From: Candidatus Saccharimonadota bacterium
Lineage (GTDB): Bacteria; Patescibacteriota; Saccharimonadia; Saccharimonadales; Saccharimonadaceae
DNA: 64,000 bases
Assembly (NCBI GenBank): GCA_905365145.1
Contig: CAJPIO010000002.1
Coordinates: 127,588 to 191,587 of the forward strand
Direction of reading: 5' to 3'
Shown: piece after piece, positions 52,774-62,288 of the stretch
How the letters are laid out: the number at the start of each line of letters is the position of its first letter
How positions within the stretch are numbered: position 1 is the stretch's first letter
The notes under the pieces: model-generated
What the model was told of the DNA's origin: nothing
The model's database searches: none
Seen by the model: only the letters and a program-made list of their open reading frames with translations
Translations under genes and position numbers: made by a program

Positions 52774-53340
52774 ATGAGAATCACAAAGAAAAATCTTTCA
52801 AAAAAACAAATAGCAGTAGCTGCTATCGTCGCAGCACTTGTTGTTTGCGGAAGCGTCTTTGCGCTTGATAAGATTGGCGTTATCTCAATTCTTCCCAAAG
52901 AAACCGTACCAAATATTAGCAAAGAGCCAACACCGCAAGAAAAAAAATCTGAAGAAAAAGCCAATCAAGATACCAAAGAATCATTCCTTAACACAGCAAA
53001 AGATAACGAAGAAAAGTCTGTTGAGAAAAGTAAACCTGCACCAGTACCAACAGACAACTCGTCAATCGAGCTCTCAGCCGATAAAGACGGGGATAACGTT
53101 ACAATTATCGTAAAATTAAAAGAACAGGGTTATTCACAAGGCAAATGCTCTCTAACCGTAGCCGCTAATGGAAAAAAGGTTGCGCAGAATGCTGATATTA
53201 TATACCAGCCAGAATATTCTACCTGTGCTGGATTTTCAGTACCCGTATCTTCAGTCGACGGCGGCCAATGGACTATTTCATTATCAGTAACTCCACTCAA
53301 TGGCAAGCCTATAACTAAAACTTTAACAAAGGAGATTTAA
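52774..53340 (+). CDS. Exported or anchored protein with Lys/Glu-rich linker
   Basis: The 188-aa protein has a basic start and a membrane helix (about 13-33). A charged low-complexity linker follows (about 45-95). A beta-sandwich-like domain of about 85 residues contains two cysteines (GKCSLTV and YSTCAGF), which may form a disulphide. No family is recognised. It overlaps the ChW-repeat gene by one base (TAATG), so the two exported proteins are coupled. Confidence 0.6.
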   Translation: MRITKKNLSKKQIAVAAIVAALVVCGSVFALDKIGVISILPKETVPNISKEPTPQEKKSEEKANQDTKESFLNTAKDNEEKSVEKSKPAPVPTDNSSIELSADKDGDNVTIIVKLKEQGYSQGKCSLTVAANGKKVAQNADIIYQPEYSTCAGFSVPVSSVDGGQWTISLSVTPLNGKPITKTLTKEI

Positions 53341-55613
53341 TGGTGAAAACGAGAATATTTATCTCTACCATTGCCGTTGCTGCAATTGGTGTTTTTAGTT
53401 TAGTGTTTTTTGCTAATCAATCGAGTGCCGTCACCGCTAGCGATTGGCGCGCTGGAAATATCGTTGACGACTTTGTGTTTACTAATTCTGATGACATGAC
53501 AGTTGCTGACATTCAAGCATTTCTTAACAGCGTCAACCCAAATTGCGACACATACGGAACTGGGCGCGCTGTCGAAAAAGGCAGAGGCGATATTACACGC
53601 GCACAATATGCCGCTTCGCGGGGCTGGGCAGGTCCGCCTTATGTCTGTCTAAAAGATTATTATGAAGTTCCTAAATACTCGCCAGGCAACTACATTCCTG
53701 CCAATAACTTTAGCGGTTCAATACCAGCAGGAGCTGTTAGCGCAGCACAAATAATCTACGATGCAGCAAAACGCAATAACCTCAATCCGAAAGTTATCTT
53801 AGTTAAAATCGCTACTGAATCGGCCGGCCCGCTCACCACAGATAATTGGCCGCTGCAGAGTCAATATACTTACGCCATGGGGTCGCATTGTCCCGATAGC
53901 GGACCTGGCGGCAGCGCAAATTGCGACCGCAATTATGCCGGCTTCTCAATACAAGTCGAATCTGGAGCCCAATTAATGCGCTGGTATCTCGATAATATGG
54001 ATAAACCTTGGTGGACTTATAAAAAACCGTTCGCTACTAACTCAATTTTGTGGAATGTAGTGCAGCGCGGCTGCGGCGCTGGAGACGTATATATTGCCAG
54101 CAAAGCAACAGCTGCACTATATACTTACACCCCGTATCAACCAAATCAGGCCGCTCTTAATAATATGTACGGACTAGGCGACCATTGCAGCGCTTATGGT
54201 AATCGTAACTTTTGGCGCGTTTGGAACGACTGGTTTGGATCGACCCAGTACAGCCGTCCAATCATTAGTTTCAAATCGCATATTAGCTACTATGGCTGGA
54301 CCGGACTAGTACACAATCGTGGTATTACTGGATTTACCGGCCAAAGTAAATCCATGCAAGCTTTCAGTATCGACGGTGAAGTTACCTATTCATCGTATAG
54401 CGAGGAACGCGGTTGGCAGCCAACTGTCTATGGAAGTATGCAATCTGGCACAACCGATCTCAACCGACCTATTCAAGCAGTCAAAATTCAACCAACTGGA
54501 TCGCTTGCTGCAAAATATGACTTATATTACCGCGCTCATGTCAGCTATGTCGGCTGGATGGGCTGGGCAAAAAATGGCGATCCAGCCGGCATAACGGGTG
54601 GACCTGGAAATAACATAGAGGCCTTAGAAATCCGGCTTGTTCACAAAGGATCTAGCGCCCCAGAAGATTCAGGCCAAGCTTTCAAGAATATTAGCACAAA
54701 GGGAGATTCTTCGCCGTTAGCAGTCTCAATTAGCTCGCACGTTGGCATGGTTGGCTGGCAACCAGCAGTCACTGATGAAATGATTAGCGGCACTACCGGC
54801 CAAAGCCGTCGGATTGAAGCCGTCAAAGCTTCTCTTATTAATAAAACTGGCATTTCTGGCAATCTTCGTTACTCGTCTCACGTCTCATGGGTTGGCTGGC
54901 AAGACTGGAAAAATGCAAACGAAATATCAGGCACTACTGGTCAGTTCAAATCAGTCGAAGCAATTCGTTTTATGCTCACTAGCGACCTTGCAAAATCATA
55001 CGATATCTGGTATCGTGCTTATTCGCAGTATGTCGGCTGGATGGGCTGGGCAAAAAATGGCGAGCCAGCCGGATCAACTGGTGCAACCAGACAGCTTGAG
55101 GCCATCCAGATTCGTATAGTGCCAAAAAATTCAATCGCCCTACCTAGCGGTGCATTCTACAACCCAGCCAATACGCCTGTCCCAGATTTGTATGATCTCA
55201 ACTATTCAACCCACGTCAGCTACGTTGGCTGGATGCCGAACGTCTCTCAGGGTGTCATGTCTGGTACAACAGGGCGATCGTTCGCCGTTGAGGCACTACG
55301 CATTGCCAAAGCTATATCACAACGCGACGGATCGACCATCACCATACGCTGCTCGTCAAAATCGGCTAATGACCCTTGGTCGGCAGATATACCTGTGACT
55401 GAACAACAAATCTGCGGCACTACCGGCCAAACAAAAGCGCTCAATGGCATAAAACTATCCCTAAGTGAAACCGACGCCAAGAAATATGATATTTACTACC
55501 AAACTCACCTATCATGGATTGGTTGGCAAGAGTGGAAAAAGAACGGTGAGGTCGCCGGCGATAAACCAGGATCACACATTGAAGCTGTTAGAATAAAGCT
55601 TGTTGAAAAATAA
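53340..55613 (+). CDS. Secreted protein with lysozyme-like domain and nine ChW repeats
   Basis: The 757-aa protein has a signal peptide (about 1-30). A glucosaminidase/transglycosylase-like domain common in surface proteins follows (about 45-300, with NPKVILVKIATESAGP). Nine tandem ChW (clostridial hydrophobic, W-rich) repeats of about 50 residues then run from about 310 to the end. The repeat core is H-x-S-x-x-G-W ... GTTGQ ... EAIxI. ChW repeats occur in surface and cell-wall-linked proteins. It should bind or remodel a cell surface. AAAGGAG precedes the ATG. Confidence 0.8.
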   Translation: MVKTRIFISTIAVAAIGVFSLVFFANQSSAVTASDWRAGNIVDDFVFTNSDDMTVADIQAFLNSVNPNCDTYGTGRAVEKGRGDITRAQYAASRGWAGPPYVCLKDYYEVPKYSPGNYIPANNFSGSIPAGAVSAAQIIYDAAKRNNLNPKVILVKIATESAGPLTTDNWPLQSQYTYAMGSHCPDSGPGGSANCDRNYAGFSIQVESGAQLMRWYLDNMDKPWWTYKKPFATNSILWNVVQRGCGAGDVYIASKATAALYTYTPYQPNQAALNNMYGLGDHCSAYGNRNFWRVWNDWFGSTQYSRPIISFKSHISYYGWTGLVHNRGITGFTGQSKSMQAFSIDGEVTYSSYSEERGWQPTVYGSMQSGTTDLNRPIQAVKIQPTGSLAAKYDLYYRAHVSYVGWMGWAKNGDPAGITGGPGNNIEALEIRLVHKGSSAPEDSGQAFKNISTKGDSSPLAVSISSHVGMVGWQPAVTDEMISGTTGQSRRIEAVKASLINKTGISGNLRYSSHVSWVGWQDWKNANEISGTTGQFKSVEAIRFMLTSDLAKSYDIWYRAYSQYVGWMGWAKNGEPAGSTGATRQLEAIQIRIVPKNSIALPSGAFYNPANTPVPDLYDLNYSTHVSYVGWMPNVSQGVMSGTTGRSFAVEALRIAKAISQRDGSTITIRCSSKSANDPWSADIPVTEQQICGTTGQTKALNGIKLSLSETDAKKYDIYYQTHLSWIGWQEWKKNGEVAGDKPGSHIEAVRIKLVEK

Positions 55614-55618
55614 AACCT

Positions 55619-57817
55619 CTATTTGTATATATCAACAATCCGCTGCTCAAGCTTACTCCACTGATAAGCTTGAGCAGTTTTTTGACCATTTTTAATTATT
55701 TTATCGCGCAGTTTTTTATCGTTTAGTAACTTTTCAACAGCTGCAACGCCCGCATCGATATCGCCTTGGCGATAAAATAGGCAGTTGTAATTGTCTTTCA
55801 GATATTCAACATTGCCGCCGTTTGGTACTACAACAGATACGCCGCCAGTCGCCATCATTTCAAGCGGCGGATATGAAAAGCTCTCAACGATACTAGTTTT
55901 AATCAAAATATCGCAGTTTGCGTACACTTCTCCAACTTTTTCTGGAGCAATACGATTATAAAATCTGTCGACTCGGTACCAATCTTTTGGTTCCTTACGG
56001 TATGATAAATACGAAATCTCGAATTTTTCAGGGTCAAGCCTCTCAACGATACGGAAGGCTTCATCGGTATTCTTATATTCGCTTTTACTATCACCCTCAA
56101 TCAATATCTTTATCCTACCTGTGAAATCCCGTTCGCGATATGGGTACAATTCAAGATCAATTCCATTTGAGACATACTCGGATTCTTTATGAAAGACATC
56201 TTTCAACCACTTCTGACACCATAGTGACATCGTAATATACCGTATACCAGATTGATCGCAGTAAGAAGCGTTCGCTAAAAAGCGCGGTTCACCAGTACCT
56301 GGTATATAAAAATCCGTTTCAAAGTTTTGCACAAAATAAAGCCGATTACGAACATTAGGCTGCTTCTTAACTAGCTCGACAGTTGACCACAACGTTGCAA
56401 CCTGCGTGTCGAAAAACGCTTTCATTTTAGTTTTGTGCGTAGCAACGACATTAAATCCAGGCAACTCATATCTATAGCTATAGGTTTTCTTAGCGATTTT
56501 TAGAGCGTGTTTACTGACTGCGTCAATTAGCGTCACGTCCCAGCCGTGCCTTCTTAGCACATCAGCATGCTTTAAGGCGACAATTACTCCTCCTGAAATA
56601 TCGGTCGACGGCAGAATGAAACCGATATTTCGCGCCAAATGCTTTCTAATAAACGAAGCTAGGTTATAGCCAGTGTACACCGTCGAATAGTTATGAATTA
56701 TCTCCTCGTGAGCTTTATCTGCAAGTTTATCGCGCAAAACCGAGTCTGATACTAGTAAGTCAAGTGCTTTAAACCACTCTGCGTCAATATTGTTTACTAG
56801 TATGCCTGTTTCGTTATTCTGAATTTTCTCTGCAAAAGCGCCAATATTGCTGGCTATGGTTGGAATCTTTACAAGAGCCGCCTCAACCCATTTATTTTCA
56901 GATTTTGCGCGGTTAAAAATCGTATCAACCAGCGGTGCCAAAACAATATCGCACTCCGCCATAACAGCTGGCAATTCTCGCCAATCAACAAATCCTGACG
57001 TAATAAGACGCTCTTTATACGGATCAAGGGCGTTTGGAACATCCAGAATACCAGCAATCTTAAGATAAACTTGCGGATACTTTTCGAATATTTTAATAAG
57101 ACTAGGAATAACAAGATCAAAATCTTCATTATGAGTAATGCTACCACTGAAATAGCCGATAATAATTTTGTTATTATCTTTGCTAACCGCCTCTAGTGCT
57201 AAATTAGACAGCTTAATCATTTCATCAGATGCAACGTTGCGGTTAATCAGCACTTCACCCTTCGTGTAATGCTGTAGCTCCTCTTGCAGTTGAGCAGTCG
57301 TGGTAACAACATGATCGCACAACTCCAGCGTTTCGCGCATCCGATTAACACCATCATCGTAGAGCTGCTTATCATCGACGCTCATCTGTTGAACATATTT
57401 AATTGAATCAGTATATTTCTGGTCAATTACCAAATCATCAATATCAAAAAAACAGGTTTTATTAAAATAATGCGCCTGCTTGATAAATTCGCGAATCGTA
57501 TCAGTTATTGGGCAGCGGAAAAATACAAATCCGCGATAATACTTCAATTGATCAAGCGATAATCTATCATAAAAAACGCTTTCAACAGTTAACCCCTGCG
57601 ACATTAACTGCTCCATCTGGTGAGTAACTCGGTATCGCTCTGGGTGCGGCAAAGTGCAGCCGTTAATAAATAAAATATCTTTATATACTTGCTGTTTTTT
57701 ATCAGGAAATTTCTTATAATATGCATACTTTGCTGCGCGTTTTACAAAGCGGACAGCACCATCATCTTTGATTATTACAACACTTTTCTTTACAAGATTA
57801 TTAACTTTACGTATCAT
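55619..57817 (-). CDS. Double GT-B glycosyltransferase
   Basis: The 732-aa protein appears to hold two glycosyltransferase units. The first (about 45-390) has FFDIDDLVI and a C-terminal VEAALVKIPTIAS site. The second (about 395-732) starts with NIGFILPSTDISGGV and has ETSIVESFSYPPLEMMATG-like features (VESFSYPPLEMMATGG). It is the last gene of the wzm-wzt-GT2 operon and its start overlaps the preceding stop (TAATG). It probably adds two or more sugars to the ABC-exported glycan. Confidence 0.82.
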   Translation of the reverse strand: MIRKVNNLVKKSVVIIKDDGAVRFVKRAAKYAYYKKFPDKKQQVYKDILFINGCTLPHPERYRVTHQMEQLMSQGLTVESVFYDRLSLDQLKYYRGFVFFRCPITDTIREFIKQAHYFNKTCFFDIDDLVIDQKYTDSIKYVQQMSVDDKQLYDDGVNRMRETLELCDHVVTTTAQLQEELQHYTKGEVLINRNVASDEMIKLSNLALEAVSKDNNKIIIGYFSGSITHNEDFDLVIPSLIKIFEKYPQVYLKIAGILDVPNALDPYKERLITSGFVDWRELPAVMAECDIVLAPLVDTIFNRAKSENKWVEAALVKIPTIASNIGAFAEKIQNNETGILVNNIDAEWFKALDLLVSDSVLRDKLADKAHEEIIHNYSTVYTGYNLASFIRKHLARNIGFILPSTDISGGVIVALKHADVLRRHGWDVTLIDAVSKHALKIAKKTYSYRYELPGFNVVATHKTKMKAFFDTQVATLWSTVELVKKQPNVRNRLYFVQNFETDFYIPGTGEPRFLANASYCDQSGIRYITMSLWCQKWLKDVFHKESEYVSNGIDLELYPYRERDFTGRIKILIEGDSKSEYKNTDEAFRIVERLDPEKFEISYLSYRKEPKDWYRVDRFYNRIAPEKVGEVYANCDILIKTSIVESFSYPPLEMMATGGVSVVVPNGGNVEYLKDNYNCLFYRQGDIDAGVAAVEKLLNDKKLRDKIIKNGQKTAQAYQWSKLEQRIVDIYK

Positions 57818-59220
57818 TATTGTTCCTCCTTAGCCATCATATATGGATTATATAACGTTTTTAGACCTTTATCGCAAAGAGCTTTAGTCAGCAATCGGCT
57901 AGTTATTCTTGTTAATCCATCAATCGAAGCCAACTTATTCCGTTCAATAAATAGCACGGGAAGATCTATCGCACCTAGATTGTATCTAGCGGTTAGATAA
58001 ATGTGTTTCGTAAAGGATCGCCGGCTTAGCGTCTGTATGCATTCTACTATTTTTTTATCTAAGATTGACGTAAGGTTTTCTATGACTCGATTCTCGTCAG
58101 CTACAGGCGGAATAACTGCACCGATATCAGGTCGCATCACATCGCCCATATCGCTATAATTATCAATGTCTTTAATCATAGTCTCTGAGAATACTATTAT
58201 ATCAGCAGTTTCATCACGAATGACATCGCCCACAGTGGTTGATTTGCTAAATAATACATTTTTTATAGTAAGATTTTGCGGCGTAGAATATTTTAGCCGC
58301 CACTGAGCGCCATATGTTGAATCGCGCACAACTTGAGCTTGGACTTGACGGCTCTTGATATCGTCATTTAAAGCCCTCTCCTGAGCATCAATAACATAAG
58401 GTTTTGCATCCAACCCTTGTGCAGTAGAATTTTTATGGACACGCCAATAGTAAAGTATTTGCGAAACATGCGCAATCTGCTGCGGCTGCAGTATTCTTGT
58501 TATGCGCAAAAAAAGCTCCCAATCTTGAGCTCCGTTGTAGTTGCCGTCTTCACCTTCCAACTCCAACAAAAGTTTCCGCTGTATGACAGCAAAGTGCGTA
58601 ATATAGTTGACCGACCGCAAGAAATCAGCATTCCAATCAGGTTTGAAAAATGGTTGATATTGTCGTCCGCGTTCATCAAGCTTAATCTCGTCAGTGTATA
58701 TAAATTTTACATCCGGCGAATTGTTTATCTTTTCGACAATTCGCAATAAAGCGTCTGAGTGCAGCATATCGTCATGATCAAGTAGCGCCACGTATTCCCC
58801 GCTAGCTTTATGGATACCATAATTTGTCGCCCCGGCAATATGGCGATTGGCCTTAAGAAAAAAAGGCTTTATCTTTGCATTAGTCTTTGCTATAGCGCTG
58901 ATTTCTTGTTTCAAGCCTGTATCAGGCGACGCATCATCAACAATAATTAGCTCCCAATTATCATACGATTGAGATTCAACTGACTGAACCATTTCCCTTA
59001 AGTATTTCGTTGGAGTATTATAAGCCGGTACAATAATCGACACTAGCGGCTGCCTATACAGCCTTTTGTTCGTACGAACAACCTTGTAATCACGCTGCCA
59101 TAATTCGTATAGTTTACGCTGACGCGAATCAAGATAATTGCGATATGGCGAAATCAATAACAGCAAGAAAGAATAAAGCGCTCTATTGTGTTTTATCATA
59201 TTTTTCAAGCGTTGCAGCAT
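57817..59220 (-). CDS. GT2 glycosyltransferase (rhamnosyltransferase-like)
   Basis: The 467-aa protein has a GT-A domain. It begins VSIIVPAYNTPTKYLREMV and has VDDASPDTG and DHDDMLHSDAL (DxD region). A C-terminal domain of about 200 residues follows. It resembles glycan-chain glycosyltransferases of Wzm/Wzt loci. The start lies three bases after wzt and the stop overlaps the next gene. Confidence 0.85.
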   Translation of the reverse strand: MLQRLKNMIKHNRALYSFLLLLISPYRNYLDSRQRKLYELWQRDYKVVRTNKRLYRQPLVSIIVPAYNTPTKYLREMVQSVESQSYDNWELIIVDDASPDTGLKQEISAIAKTNAKIKPFFLKANRHIAGATNYGIHKASGEYVALLDHDDMLHSDALLRIVEKINNSPDVKFIYTDEIKLDERGRQYQPFFKPDWNADFLRSVNYITHFAVIQRKLLLELEGEDGNYNGAQDWELFLRITRILQPQQIAHVSQILYYWRVHKNSTAQGLDAKPYVIDAQERALNDDIKSRQVQAQVVRDSTYGAQWRLKYSTPQNLTIKNVLFSKSTTVGDVIRDETADIIVFSETMIKDIDNYSDMGDVMRPDIGAVIPPVADENRVIENLTSILDKKIVECIQTLSRRSFTKHIYLTARYNLGAIDLPVLFIERNKLASIDGLTRITSRLLTKALCDKGLKTLYNPYMMAKEEQ

Positions 59221-59223
59221 ATT

Positions 59224-60390
59224 TTATTTCCATGTGTGATCTAGCTTCGTCACACCGCCCCAGCGGCCATGTCCATAATCGCGTTGGACTGAAAAAAACG
59301 GTCCTTCCTCGATAAAAGCAATCACCTTTGTATCATTAGCCCCCATCAAACCCGCCTTGATAAAATACCTGCCTTCGTTAAGATTTAACTTTACAGTGTA
59401 GCGAGCTGATTGATCTTTGATAGCGCTAGTTTTTTCTTGGTAAGTATTCGGTCCGTAAACATACTCGCCGTTTTCACGAAAAATTGCAACGCCTACATGT
59501 TTAACACCCTTTTGCTGCCATGATAATTCTACTGTCATAGTTTCTTCGAAATCATACATAGTTTTTTCTTTACCATCAGTGCCGCGCAACACTATTTTGA
59601 ACGGTACCGCCCCTTCGTTATCGCCGTTTAGCCCAGCTGTCTGATCGTAATTCTGGCTGTTGCTACGACTATATGCCGCCGCAATACGATACGGTTTGCC
59701 AATCATTTTAACGTGGCCGTCTTCAATAAATACTGCTTTTGTACAAAACCTCTCGACTGCCGCCATATCGTGAGTTACTAAAATTACGGTACGTTTTTCA
59801 CGCTTAAGCTTATCAAAGTACGAATAGCACTTCTTTTGAAAAGCCTCATCGCCAACCGCAAGCACTTCATCAAGCAACAAAATATCAGCATGAGCGCGGA
59901 TTGCAATTGAAAAGGCTAAACGGACCTGCATACCGCTTGAATAATTCTTAAGCCGTTCTTCCATAAAGTCTTCTAATTCTGCAAACTCAACAATCGCGCT
60001 ATACATAGATTCCATTTCTTCATGGCTAAACCCTAGCAGTGCACCATTAAGAAAGATATTTTCGCGGCCAGTTAACTCTGGATTAAATCCTACGCCGAGC
60101 TCAATAAACGGCACTAGCGAACCGTGCACTTTAACGTTACCGCTATTTGGCGTATAAATACCAGCGATCGTTTTCAACAGTGTGCTCTTTCCTGAACCAT
60201 TGCGGCCAACTATACCGAAAAAGTCTCCTTCGTTTATAGTAAAACTTATATCCTTTAACGGCGTAAACACACGATAGCCTTTGCGGCCTTTTAGTATATT
60301 TATCAACTGTTGTTTAACACCTGAACTAGCTTCAAGCGGAATTTTGAAAGATTTCGTTAGTTCGCTAATCTCGACAATTGCCTTAGACAT
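59224..60390 (-). CDS. wzt: Polysaccharide ABC exporter ATPase with Wzt C-terminal domain
   Basis: The 388-aa ATPase has Walker A GRNGSGKST (about 62-70), signature YSSGMQVRLAF and Walker B ILLLDEVLAVGD. A C-terminal beta-sandwich (about 265-388, DFEETMTVELSWQQ) is typical of Wzt proteins that recognise the glycan to be exported. ATG 60390 overlaps the wzm stop (TGATG). It works with Wzm to export an undecaprenyl-linked chain. Confidence 0.92.
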   Translation of the reverse strand: MSKAIVEISELTKSFKIPLEASSGVKQQLINILKGRKGYRVFTPLKDISFTINEGDFFGIVGRNGSGKSTLLKTIAGIYTPNSGNVKVHGSLVPFIELGVGFNPELTGRENIFLNGALLGFSHEEMESMYSAIVEFAELEDFMEERLKNYSSGMQVRLAFSIAIRAHADILLLDEVLAVGDEAFQKKCYSYFDKLKREKRTVILVTHDMAAVERFCTKAVFIEDGHVKMIGKPYRIAAAYSRSNSQNYDQTAGLNGDNEGAVPFKIVLRGTDGKEKTMYDFEETMTVELSWQQKGVKHVGVAIFRENGEYVYGPNTYQEKTSAIKDQSARYTVKLNLNEGRYFIKAGLMGANDTKVIAFIEEGPFFSVQRDYGHGRWGGVTKLDHTWK

Positions 60391-61199
60391 CAAACACTCT
60401 CCGCGAAGTACCGCTGGTTAGATCGAAAATAAAAAACCGCTAGCAATATTACGATGATAACTGCAACAAACGGCGTCAACATCACCGGAAACGACACCAA
60501 ATCATACAGCTGAAGTGTTTGTTGTGTCACTAATACCTTACGAACATCTTGAACTACTTGAGCAACCGGATTAAGCATTAGCCATGAGGCAGCCCACGGC
60601 ATCTGTTTTACAACCATTTGCAACGGATATATTACCGGAGTAGCATAGAATGCTGCTTGCAAGAATATTTCCCATAGATAACCAATATCTCGATATTTAA
60701 CGTTAAGCGTTGCTAGAAAAAATGCTACCGCCAATGAAAAGACATACAATTCAGCTATCAGAGGAATTATAAGCAACGCCTCTGCAGATATAGACACGCT
60801 GTTGATTACGCAAAACACCAAAATAACAATTGTATTTATTATAAGATTGATAAATGCAGAAATAGTGCCGGATACAACAATAATAAATTTCGGGAAATTA
60901 ATCTTGCGAATTAAGTCGCCCCGCGAAACTATTGATTGTAATCCTTGTACGGTTGCCTCGGTAAAAAAATTCCATAATACAATACCAACTAATAAATACA
61001 CTGGAAAATGTTCAATATCTCTGCCTAGACGTAAGAATTTATCAAATACTATATATAGAATAATAAATAAAAATATTGGTTTTAAGATTGACCACAAATA
61101 ACCTAATACTGATCCTTGGTAACGTAATTTAAAATCCGTTACAACCAGCTCGCGTAACAATATTTTATTACGTCTATTCCATACACTCGCTACTTTCAT
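60390..61199 (-). CDS. wzm: Polysaccharide ABC exporter permease
   Basis: The 269-aa ABC-2 permease has six membrane helices and the conserved ELVVTDFKLRYQGSVLGYLW entry segment. ATG 61199 is chosen because GGAGAG precedes it and because a -10 box sits at 61213-61218. Earlier in-frame ATGs at 61214 and 61235 overlap that promoter. It heads the operon wzm-wzt-GT2-GT. Confidence 0.9.
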   Translation of the reverse strand: MKVASVWNRRNKILLRELVVTDFKLRYQGSVLGYLWSILKPIFLFIILYIVFDKFLRLGRDIEHFPVYLLVGIVLWNFFTEATVQGLQSIVSRGDLIRKINFPKFIIVVSGTISAFINLIINTIVILVFCVINSVSISAEALLIIPLIAELYVFSLAVAFFLATLNVKYRDIGYLWEIFLQAAFYATPVIYPLQMVVKQMPWAASWLMLNPVAQVVQDVRKVLVTQQTLQLYDLVSFPVMLTPFVAVIIVILLAVFYFRSNQRYFAESV

Positions 61200-61212
61200 A
61201 GTCTCTCCAGCC

Positions 61213-61222
61213 ATTATATAAT
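61213..61222. promoter_or_regulatory. Palindromic bidirectional -10 element
   Basis: ATTATATAAT is a perfect palindrome that contains TATAAT on both strands: 61217-61222 for the plus-strand GTG at 61229 (six bases away), and 61213-61218 for wzm on the minus strand. Confidence 0.6.
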
Positions 61223-61228
61223 AAGATT

Positions 61229-62248
61229 GTGACAAAAAACAATCTCGCTATCATCGTCCTTAACTGGAACGGCGCCGACGACGCGCTCGAGTGCATCAAC
61301 TCGCTGGCCCAGCAGACACTCAAACCGACTATCGTAGTCGTTGATAATCATTCTCACGACGACTCTGTCATGCGTTTCGAACAGTATCAGACAGAACATC
61401 CGTCCGTAGATTATACAATTATCGCTAACGATAAGAATCTGGGATTCGCCGGCGGTATTAATACCGGACTAGTTCATGCACGCAAACAAGGTTTTGAATA
61501 TATTGGCGTACTTAACCCTGATGCCGTTGCCGACAAAAACTGGTGTAGAGCACTCGTCGACGAACTGTCAAGCCAGCCAAAATGCGGCATTGTGACTGGT
61601 ATTTTACAACGGCGCGATGGTAAGACGCTTGATACAACTGGCGATTTCTATACCACCTGGGGCCTGCCCGGCCCGCGCAACCGCGATGAGCCTGTTGAAA
61701 ATGCGCCGAGTAAGCCTGGCGAGATTTTTGGTGCGACTGGCGGCGGAGCGATTTATCGCGCGGCAATTTTTGACGATATCGATATGTTCGACGAAGACTT
61801 TTTCATGTATTACGAAGATGTCGACCTCAGTTTTCGCGCCCAGTTAGCTGGCTGGAAGGTCCGCTTTACGCCCAAAGCCATCGCTTATCACAAGGTTGGC
61901 GCTAGCAGCAAAAAGGTTCCTGGCTTGGCTGTTTACAACACTTTCAAAAACCTGCCGTTAGTTTTCATTAAAAACGTTCCAGGGAAGTTATTTTGGTATA
62001 TTGGCCTGCGCTTTTTCTTGACATATTGGCTAATTTTCGCCAGCGCCGTCCGCCACGGCAACGGCTGGCCAGCTTTCAAAGGTATATTAGCCTCAATAAT
62101 TCGTAAACCTGCTGCCTACCATAAACGCTGGTCTATTCAAAAAAACCGCAAAGTCTCTGTCGACTACATCCGCAGCATTATCCACGAAGGGCCGCTACCC
62201 AATCAAACTGGGCTGCTGAAATTTCGTAAGTTTTTTACTGGGAAATAA
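61229..62248 (+). CDS. GT2 rhamnosyltransferase-like protein (WbbL type)
   Basis: The 339-aa enzyme begins LAIIVLNWNGADDALE. It has VVDNHSHDDS and LNPDAVADKNW in the donor site and GGGAIYRAAIFDDIDMFDEDFF, a signature of WbbL-like rhamnosyltransferases. A C-terminal membrane-associated helix (about 245-275) follows. The GTG start is supported by its -10 box six bases upstream. It fits transfer of rhamnose from the dTDP-rhamnose made by the rml genes. Confidence 0.85.
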   Translation: MTKNNLAIIVLNWNGADDALECINSLAQQTLKPTIVVVDNHSHDDSVMRFEQYQTEHPSVDYTIIANDKNLGFAGGINTGLVHARKQGFEYIGVLNPDAVADKNWCRALVDELSSQPKCGIVTGILQRRDGKTLDTTGDFYTTWGLPGPRNRDEPVENAPSKPGEIFGATGGGAIYRAAIFDDIDMFDEDFFMYYEDVDLSFRAQLAGWKVRFTPKAIAYHKVGASSKKVPGLAVYNTFKNLPLVFIKNVPGKLFWYIGLRFFLTYWLIFASAVRHGNGWPAFKGILASIIRKPAAYHKRWSIQKNRKVSVDYIRSIIHEGPLPNQTGLLKFRKFFTGK

Positions 62249-62252
62249 ACTT

Positions 62253-62282
62253 TTTGCATGTGAATATGGATTTGCGTAAAAT
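62253..62282 (+). promoter_or_regulatory. Promoter of the AlbA_2/HATPase regulator gene
   Basis: TTTGCA (62253-62258) and TAAAAT (62277-62282) are separated by 18 bp. ATG 62289 follows six bases after the -10. Confidence 0.6.
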
Positions 62283-62288
62283 ATAAGT

